Shown in pieces: positions 29,779 to 34,138 of a stretch of DNA of 34,138 nucleotides. Below the pieces are notes generated by a model, which did not search any database, was not told the origin of the DNA, and worked only from the letters and a program-made list of their open reading frames with translations. The first letter of the stretch is position 1; each line of letters opens with the position of its first letter. The translations under genes and the position numbers were made by a program. The stretch comes from Elusimicrobia bacterium GWA2_51_34 (GTDB lineage: Bacteria > Elusimicrobiota > Elusimicrobia > Elusimicrobiales > UBA9959): the NCBI GenBank assembly GCA_001799565.1, contig MGTS01000009.1:1-34138 (forward strand). The letters are read 5' to 3'.

Positions 29779-30487
29779 GCTTTAAGACAGCCTGCTCCTC
29801 TTCGGCGGACGTTACCTTTTTAAACCGCGCTTTTGAGACGCCATGCACGCGCTCCTGACATTGCGGCCATGTGGCATGACGTTCCACACGGCCCGCTACG
29901 AGGCTTAGGTAGAACCCGCCCCTGGCCTTTGGCCTGGAAAAGGGTTTAGCCGGACGCGGCGCGGGCTCACGCAAGTGCTCAGTCCCCGGCTCCAGCAGCG
30001 AATAGCCGCAGCCGACCGCGGGACCTTCGTAGAGACAGGGCTTATTTCCCCTGGAGAAGGCGACCGCTATCTCGTCACAGCGCTCATTTATCTCGTGACC
30101 CGCGTGGCCTTTTACATGCCCCCATGTCAGCCGCCCTTTCCGGGCAAGGACCAGGCGGTCAAGGCGCTCCCAGAGGTCGCGGTTGACCACTGGCTTCCCC
30201 TCAGCCGTTTTCCAGCCTTTGCGCTTCCAGGCGTGTATCCAGCCGGTAATCCCGTTTATGAGCAGACTGGAATCGGTATAAAGTCTGACCGGTTCAGGCC
30301 GGTCCTGCACGGCGCTGAGCGCAGCGATCGCGCCCCGCATCTCCATCCTGTTGTTCGTCGTAGGGCGCCCCCCGCCGCCGAGCTCGCGGACACGGTTCTC
30401 CGGTAATATGATGACGGTTCCCCAGCCGCCCGGCCCAGGATTACCCGAGCAGGCGCCGTCGCAATAGATGAAGATAGTATTCGCCAT
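29762..30487 (-). CDS. rnhA: Ribonuclease HI with C-terminal viroplasmin-like domain
   Basis: This 241-residue protein begins with a complete RNase HI domain (about 1-145). The catalytic acids are Asp10 (IYCDGACSGNPGPGGWG), Glu49 (NNRMEMRGAI), Asp72 (LYTDSSLLING) and Asp138 (NERCDEIA), with KGHAGH in between. It cleaves the RNA strand of RNA-DNA hybrids. After a Pro/Arg-rich linker (about 165-188), residues about 190-238 resemble the caulimovirus viroplasmin/RNase H1 hybrid-binding domain (GGFYLSLVAGRVERHATWPQC, then VHGVSKARFKKVTSAEE). That domain is usually at the N-terminus in RNase H1; here it is C-terminal. The gene end lies in a 32-bp direct repeat. Confidence 0.92.
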   Translation of the reverse strand: MANTIFIYCDGACSGNPGPGGWGTVIILPENRVRELGGGGRPTTNNRMEMRGAIAALSAVQDRPEPVRLYTDSSLLINGITGWIHAWKRKGWKTAEGKPVVNRDLWERLDRLVLARKGRLTWGHVKGHAGHEINERCDEIAVAFSRGNKPCLYEGPAVGCGYSLLEPGTEHLREPAPRPAKPFSRPKARGGFYLSLVAGRVERHATWPQCQERVHGVSKARFKKVTSAEEEQAVLKLWGAA

Positions 30488-30503
30488 CGCCGGGATGCCG
30501 CTA

Positions 30504-30731
30504 TTATCTTATTTTTCTGGCGAATCGCTCTTTCACATTGGCGTTTATAAAAGTACCCAATCCCTTCCCGGCAAGCGCAAGGGACTTCATCTGGCTTATA
30601 TTGATGTTGCCCGCGCTTTGATTGGAATATATATAAGCTGAACACGTTGTAAACCCGACTGTTACAGAATCTTTTGCGATTTTATACGCCGCAACCTCGG
30701 AATTACCGCTAAGGTTTTTATATCGTTTCAT
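30504..30731 (-). CDS. KTSC-like small conserved protein
   Basis: The ATG at 30731 (MKRYKNLSGNSEVAAYKI) follows AGAGGA and gives 75 residues. A longer open frame to 30845 would run into a REP-like hairpin and is rejected. The body fits the small KTSC-type family: GNSxVxAYxI, then SVTVGFTTCSAYIYSNQSAG, then MKSLALAGKGLGTFINANVK. Such proteins are cytoplasmic, of unknown function, and sometimes phage-associated. It lies 16 bases upstream of rnhA on the same strand, so the two may be co-transcribed. Confidence 0.75.
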   Translation of the reverse strand: MKRYKNLSGNSEVAAYKIAKDSVTVGFTTCSAYIYSNQSAGNINISQMKSLALAGKGLGTFINANVKERFARKIR

Positions 30732-30840
30732 TTTTGTCCTCTTTATCTTGATGTTATTTACAAAATCCATGCTAGTCAGCAAAAAAAGACTCCTGCCGCC
30801 TTTTCGCGGATACTCATTAATTGGTCTATGGCAGCACCAT

Positions 30841-30887
30841 CTCACCCCGCCACCTGTCCGCCTTAGGCGGACGGTTGGCGGGGTGAG
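30841..30887. repeat. Nested palindrome with GTCCGCCTTAGGCGGAC core
   Basis: The outer arms CTCACCCCGCCACC (30841-30854) and GGTTGGCGGGGTGAG (30873-30887) pair with one bulge. The inner palindrome is at 30856-30872, identical to 32548-32564. It lies between ahcY and the KTSC-like gene. It could act as a transcription barrier. Confidence 0.85.
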
Positions 30888-30919
30888 ATACGGCGCTTAC
30901 GCAAGTATTGGAATCTGGC

Positions 30920-32374
30920 TTAATAGCGGTAATGGTCCGCCTTGTAGGGGCCTTCCACTTTTACTCCGATATAATCAGCCTGCTCCTTGCTGAGTTTTGT
31001 AAGCTTCACGCCTATTTTCTCAAGGTGAAGCCTGGCTACTTCCTCGTCAAGATGCTTCGGCAGTCTGTACACTCCCACAGCCATCTTTTTGGTCCAGAGT
31101 TCCAACTGGGCCAGAGTCTGGTTTGAAAACGAATTACTCATAACGAACGAGGGATGGCCATTGGCGCAGCCAAGGTTTACCAGGCGGCCGTCGGCCAGTA
31201 TAAATATGGACTTATCTCCCGGCAGACAATATCTGTCAACCTGGGGCTTTATGTTTACGATCGTCACACCTTTGGTATTTTTAAGCCCGTTGACCTGTAT
31301 TTCGTTGTCAAAGTGGCCGATATTGCAGACTATGGCCTGATCCTTCATTTTGAGCATGTGCTCCACGCGGATAATGTCTTTGTTGCCGGTGGTGGTCACG
31401 TAGATATCGCCAACGCCCAGCGTGTCCTCCACCGTGGAAACCTCAAAGCCCTCCATAGCCGCCTGAAGAGCGCAGATGGGGTCGACCTCCGTAACTATCA
31501 CGCGCGCTCCGAAACCGCGCAGCGACCTGGACGAGCCCTTTCCCACATCCCCGTAGCCGCAAACCACACAAACCTTACCGGCTACCATTACGCCAGTCGC
31601 CCTCTTAATACCGTCCACCAGCGACTCCCTGCAGCCGTAGAGGTTGTCAAACTTGGATTTTGTAACCGAATCGTTTACATTTATGGCCGGGACCATAAGT
31701 TCACCCGCTTCATGCATCTGGTAAAGACGATGTACGCCGGTTGTGGTCTCTTCCGAAACCCCCTTCCATTCTTTCACGGAATTATGCCAGCGTTTCGGGT
31801 TCCGCTTCAGCTCCGCTTTCAGGAAATTATTAAGTTCCCGCTCATCCTCTCCGCCGACTTTCACGTCAAGTATTTTAGGGTCATTTTCCGCAGCCACGCC
31901 CCTGTGCAGCATCATGGTGGCGTCGCCTCCGTCGTCCACTATAAGGTTCGGGCCTTTGCCACCGGGAAAATCAAGCGCCCGGTCGGTGCACCACCAGTAT
32001 TCGGCCAGCGTTTCGCCCTTCCAGGCGAAAACCGGTATGCCCGCAGCGGCGATGGCGGCCGCGGCCTGGTCCTGGGTGGAGAAAATATTGCAGGAACACC
32101 AGCGCACTTCGGCCCCAAGAGCCGCGAGCGTTTCTATTAGTACGGCGGTCTGGGTGGTCATGTGAAGCGAACCCATTACCCGCGCGCCATTAAGCGGTTT
32201 TTTTGCCGAGTATTGCCTGCGTATGGCCAAAAGCCCAGGCATTTCCTTTTCGGCTATTTCTATTTCCCTGCGGCCCCATTCGGCCAGGGTTATGTCCTTA
32301 ACTTTGAAATCTTTATTCATGGCTTGAGTATCCTTTTGAGTTTCAGTATTTTTGGTCTCAGTCTGACTGGGCAT
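30920..32374 (-). CDS. ahcY: Adenosylhomocysteinase
   Basis: This 484-residue enzyme hydrolyses S-adenosylhomocysteine to adenosine and homocysteine, relieving inhibition of methyltransferases. The N-terminal substrate domain includes [21 protein letters not shown]. The NAD-binding region reads [19 protein letters not shown], then [11 protein letters not shown]. The family's C-terminal tail ends in [12 protein letters not shown]. The ATG at 32374 is supported by AGGAG. The first 18 residues (rich in Thr, Gln and Lys) extend beyond the typical start near [16 protein letters not shown], so an internal start is possible but has no better ribosome site. Together with metK it supplies the methyl cycle. 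Confidence 0.96.
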   Translation of the reverse strand: MPSQTETKNTETQKDTQAMNKDFKVKDITLAEWGRREIEIAEKEMPGLLAIRRQYSAKKPLNGARVMGSLHMTTQTAVLIETLAALGAEVRWCSCNIFSTQDQAAAAIAAAGIPVFAWKGETLAEYWWCTDRALDFPGGKGPNLIVDDGGDATMMLHRGVAAENDPKILDVKVGGEDERELNNFLKAELKRNPKRWHNSVKEWKGVSEETTTGVHRLYQMHEAGELMVPAINVNDSVTKSKFDNLYGCRESLVDGIKRATGVMVAGKVCVVCGYGDVGKGSSRSLRGFGARVIVTEVDPICALQAAMEGFEVSTVEDTLGVGDIYVTTTGNKDIIRVEHMLKMKDQAIVCNIGHFDNEIQVNGLKNTKGVTIVNIKPQVDRYCLPGDKSIFILADGRLVNLGCANGHPSFVMSNSFSNQTLAQLELWTKKMAVGVYRLPKHLDEEVARLHLEKIGVKLTKLSKEQADYIGVKVEGPYKADHYRY

Positions 32375-32412
32375 GATGTTTACTCCTATAGCTCCCTGGA
32401 ATCTTCCTTATA

Positions 32413-32418
32413 ATTATA
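32413..32418 (-). promoter_or_regulatory. Possible -10 box for ahcY
   Basis: On the minus strand TATAAT at 32418-32413, about 39 bases upstream of the ahcY ATG. A matching -35 (TTCTGA at about 18 bases) is poor. Confidence 0.35.
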
Positions 32419-32547
32419 ACCTTTTCGCAGGCTTTTTCAGAAACACAGGGGTATTATTTATCATAATTCAGCTTGTTACAATCCAGAACAAAAATAATAC
32501 AAATATAGCCTGTTATTCTGGAAAACAGAATCCAACAGCCAGAATTC

Positions 32548-32584
32548 GTCCGCCTTAGGCGGACGCCCGCTGGAATAGCGGGCG
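32548..32584. repeat. REP-like double hairpin
   Basis: GTCCGCCTTAGGCGGAC (32548-32564) followed directly by CGCCCGC/GCGGGCG (32564-32584, 7-base loop). It lies 25 bases beyond the stop of the PLD-like gene. The rest of the 234-base spacer up to ahcY (32375-32547) shows only an A/T-rich promoter-like stretch. Confidence 0.85.
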
Positions 32585-32608
32585 ACTTCTGACCACCTTA
32601 GTAGTTAC

Positions 32609-33826
32609 TTACTGCTTCTTTACAGGCGGATAATCCTTAAGGGGGTCCACAACTTTAACATAGGGCCCGTACCAGACCTTGTGGAAAATATCGTTCAGCG
32701 TTTCAACGGCGGAAGCGCCCTCAACTATCACGGCCGCGTCCCGGGTATTATAAAAATAGTCGCGGCTCCAGTTGGAAGTGCTGATAAAACCGTATTTATC
32801 GTCGGCAACAAGATATTTGCAATGTTCAACTCTGGCAAACGGCACAAACCCTCCGCTGTATTGGGGCAATGAGGAGATTTTAACCGTTATATTCTTAACC
32901 TGGGAAAGCGCCTTTATATCCGAATCCGCCTTGCCGCCCATGGCCCGGTCGGCAAAAACAAGCCGCACCGTTACGCCTCTTTTAGCGGCCTCCCTGAAAG
33001 CGTTATCAAGCCCCCTCCATTTCACTTTGCCGCCGTAATCTTTAAGCGAGTAGGTCATTACCTGCGCGGACAGGCTTTTTTTCGCTTTTTTTATAAGCCC
33101 CGTCAGTGCGTCTATTTCCGCACTGAACTTTTTGGGTTTAAGTCCCTTTGGGCTGAACGCCGCGTAGTAAGAAATCTGCCGGCCGTTCAGCAGGGCTTTC
33201 TCGGGATATTTTTTGGTGACGGCTTCAGGAACGGGGGATTTTAAATATTCCAGACCGTCCGCTTTGCCGCCCGAAGCGGCCATTCTCCAGTCGGCCTCAA
33301 AAATAGTTTCAAAGGTGCGGGCGGCGCGCCGGCTTTCAATTTTAAGCCCCACTTCATGTATATGTTTCAACGAACGCCAGTCAAAGTTCTGGCTGCCCGC
33401 ATAAACCGCGCTTGAATCAACGATGAAAAATTTTGAATGCTGGATTCCGCCTCCCAGTTTTTTATAGTTAATCACGCGCGTTTCAATATTGGAGACGGAA
33501 GCCAGATCCCTAAGGGGAGCGCCTGATTCTTTCATCATTACGCGGTCAACAATTACGCGGACTTTAACGCCCCGCTCAGCGGCGGCCTTTATGGCCGAAA
33601 GCACCTGCACCATGGGTTCGCCGGGCACGGTTGCTATATAGAACTGCTCTATGTCCAGCGTTTTAGCCGCCCCGTTTATCATGCCCAGCCACACCTCAAG
33701 CGGGCGCGCGGTCAAAGTTGAGCCGTAAACCGTTTCTTCCGGTACGGACTCCACTATGGTGAGCTCCGCCGACCGCGCGTTTGCGGCGATAAAAACTGAA
33801 ATAAGCAGGCTAATGAACAATTTCAT
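32609..33826 (-). CDS. Exported phospholipase D-superfamily protein, PLD3/4-like
   Basis: The ATG at 33826 (MKLFISLLISVFIAANARSA) follows AAGGA and gives 405 residues. The longer open frame to 33916 has no ribosome site. A signal peptide (about 1-20) is clear. Two HKD motifs are present: His130/Lys132/Asp137 in IQHSKFFIVD and His335/Lys337/Asp342 in VEHCKYLVAD. The signatures after them (AGSQNFDWRSL and ISTSNWSRDYFYNT) resemble the PLD3/PLD4/vaccinia K4 branch, whose animal members are exonucleases rather than lipases. The substrate here is unknown. It would act outside the cytoplasm. Confidence 0.9.
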   Translation of the reverse strand: MKLFISLLISVFIAANARSAELTIVESVPEETVYGSTLTARPLEVWLGMINGAAKTLDIEQFYIATVPGEPMVQVLSAIKAAAERGVKVRVIVDRVMMKESGAPLRDLASVSNIETRVINYKKLGGGIQHSKFFIVDSSAVYAGSQNFDWRSLKHIHEVGLKIESRRAARTFETIFEADWRMAASGGKADGLEYLKSPVPEAVTKKYPEKALLNGRQISYYAAFSPKGLKPKKFSAEIDALTGLIKKAKKSLSAQVMTYSLKDYGGKVKWRGLDNAFREAAKRGVTVRLVFADRAMGGKADSDIKALSQVKNITVKISSLPQYSGGFVPFARVEHCKYLVADDKYGFISTSNWSRDYFYNTRDAAVIVEGASAVETLNDIFHKVWYGPYVKVVDPLKDYPPVKKQ

Positions 33827-33837
33827 GTAATCTATCC

Positions 33838-33920
33838 TTAATTTAGCGAAATAGCGAACAGGGGTTAGTGGATAGCGGTCGAGTTTCTTAACTACTTTAC
33901 TACTTCGCCATTCCACTATT
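33838..33920. repeat. AATAGCGAA-word inverted repeat
   Basis: The left side has GCGAAATAGCGAAC and AGTGGATAGCGG. The right side has CTACTTTACTACTTCGCC and ATTCCACTATT. The word is related to that at 4672-4782. It lies upstream of the PLD-like gene. Confidence 0.65.
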
Positions 33921-33940
33921 TATACACCGACTATAAAAAA

Positions 33941-34014
33941 GTCAGAGCCGCGTATATCCATTGGTTGGAACTACTTGGGGGTTTGGGTTAGGGAGGAGTA
34001 TACGCGACCCTGAC
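33941..34014. repeat. Inverted repeat with G-rich loop
   Basis: The arms 33941-33956 and 33999-34014 (GTCAGAGCCGCGTATA against GTCAGGGTCGCGTATA after reversal) match at 14 of 16. The 42-base loop includes GGGGGTTTGGGTTAGGGAGG at 33977-33996, four G-runs that could fold as a G-quadruplex. No gene is seen from 33827 to the window end. Apart from this structure and the word repeat, only the short repeats at 34068-34120 are visible. Confidence 0.65.
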
Positions 34015-34067
34015 ATAAATATCCTACAAGACTTTTGAGCCGAAATCAAGGGGCAGAATTATCCAAT

Positions 34068-34120
34068 GCAAGATGATGGTGAAAATATCCCCATTTCCAA
34101 CGCAACATGATGGTGAAATT
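34068..34120. repeat. Two direct copies of the ATGATGGTGAAA repeat
   Basis: Copies at 34068-34086 and 34102-34120 differ at few positions. The second is the exact inverse of 60-75 over 16 bases. Confidence 0.6.
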
Positions 34121-34138
34121 GGCGCAATCTTGAAAAAG

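Noticed and set aside
33827-33916. Longer N-terminus of the PLD-like protein starting at 33916
   Set aside because: It would bury the signal peptide 30 residues inside and uses repeat-derived codons; AAGGA supports the start at 33826.
60-34120. Whole window as a transposon with terminal inverted repeats
   Set aside because: The contents are ordinary chromosomal housekeeping genes, no transposase or integrase is present, and the end repeat is only 16 bases with an extra direct copy.

Overview
The window looks like a chromosomal contig from an anaerobic, Gram-negative-type bacterium. It carries a two-subunit ferredoxin-dependent 2-oxoacid oxidoreductase beside succinyl-CoA synthetase, several exported proteins, a CsgG-like lipoprotein, and an ECF sigma/anti-sigma pair. 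Gene content and style (TPR proteins, SpoIID domain, KorAB, dense single-copy housekeeping genes) recall uncultivated Elusimicrobiota or related phyla. This is an inference: no rRNA, tRNA or other decisive taxonomic marker was seen. No prophage, CRISPR array, transposase gene or plasmid function was recognised.

Layout. 1-2430: a membrane-anchored protein built of short helical repeats and a secreted subtilisin, each with a good sigma70-type promoter, ending at a terminator. 2431-4662 (minus): ECF sigma factor, zinc-finger anti-sigma and a secreted helical protein. 4820-7024: TPR + SpoIID exported protein. 7220-7885: an A/T-rich RibD-C/DHFR-like reductase. 7992-13335: korAB (minus) divergent from sucCD (plus), together 2-oxoglutarate to succinyl-CoA to succinate with ATP gain, followed by a CorA-like transporter and rimO. 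15903-17810 (minus): zincin-like metallopeptidase, Cys-rich repeat secreted protein, EamA-type protein. 17979-25009 (minus): TPR protein, serS, a secreted protein, a CheC-like protein, a CheY-like receiver, metK and a phosphohexomutase. 25152-29147 (plus): a decayed radical-SAM fragment, a CBM48-like protein, a degenerate GH57-like/glucodextranase-C-like exported protein, a Nif3 protein and a CsgG-like lipoprotein. 29148-29761: a gene-free hairpin-rich block bounded by 32-bp direct repeats. 29762-33826 (minus): RNase HI with a C-terminal viroplasmin-like domain, a KTSC-like small protein, ahcY, and a secreted PLD3/4-like phospholipase D protein.

The most unusual property is the DNA between, and sometimes inside, the genes. 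At least twelve spacers hold degenerate iterations of a short 'word' arranged as large imperfect inverted repeats. Different loci use different words, but some words recur and two families share a TAAGGA..TCCTTA centre. A second family consists of G/C-rich double hairpins (GTCCGCCTWAGGCGGAC and GCTGCCCGCCAARCAG cores). A third palindromic element of about 70-85 bp sits in the same orientation and reading frame inside two unrelated genes (ECF sigma and SpoIID), and a word-type palindrome appears to be inserted in frame in rimO. This resembles Rickettsia palindromic elements and cyanobacterial STRR repeats in concept, but I do not recognise these sequences as a named family.
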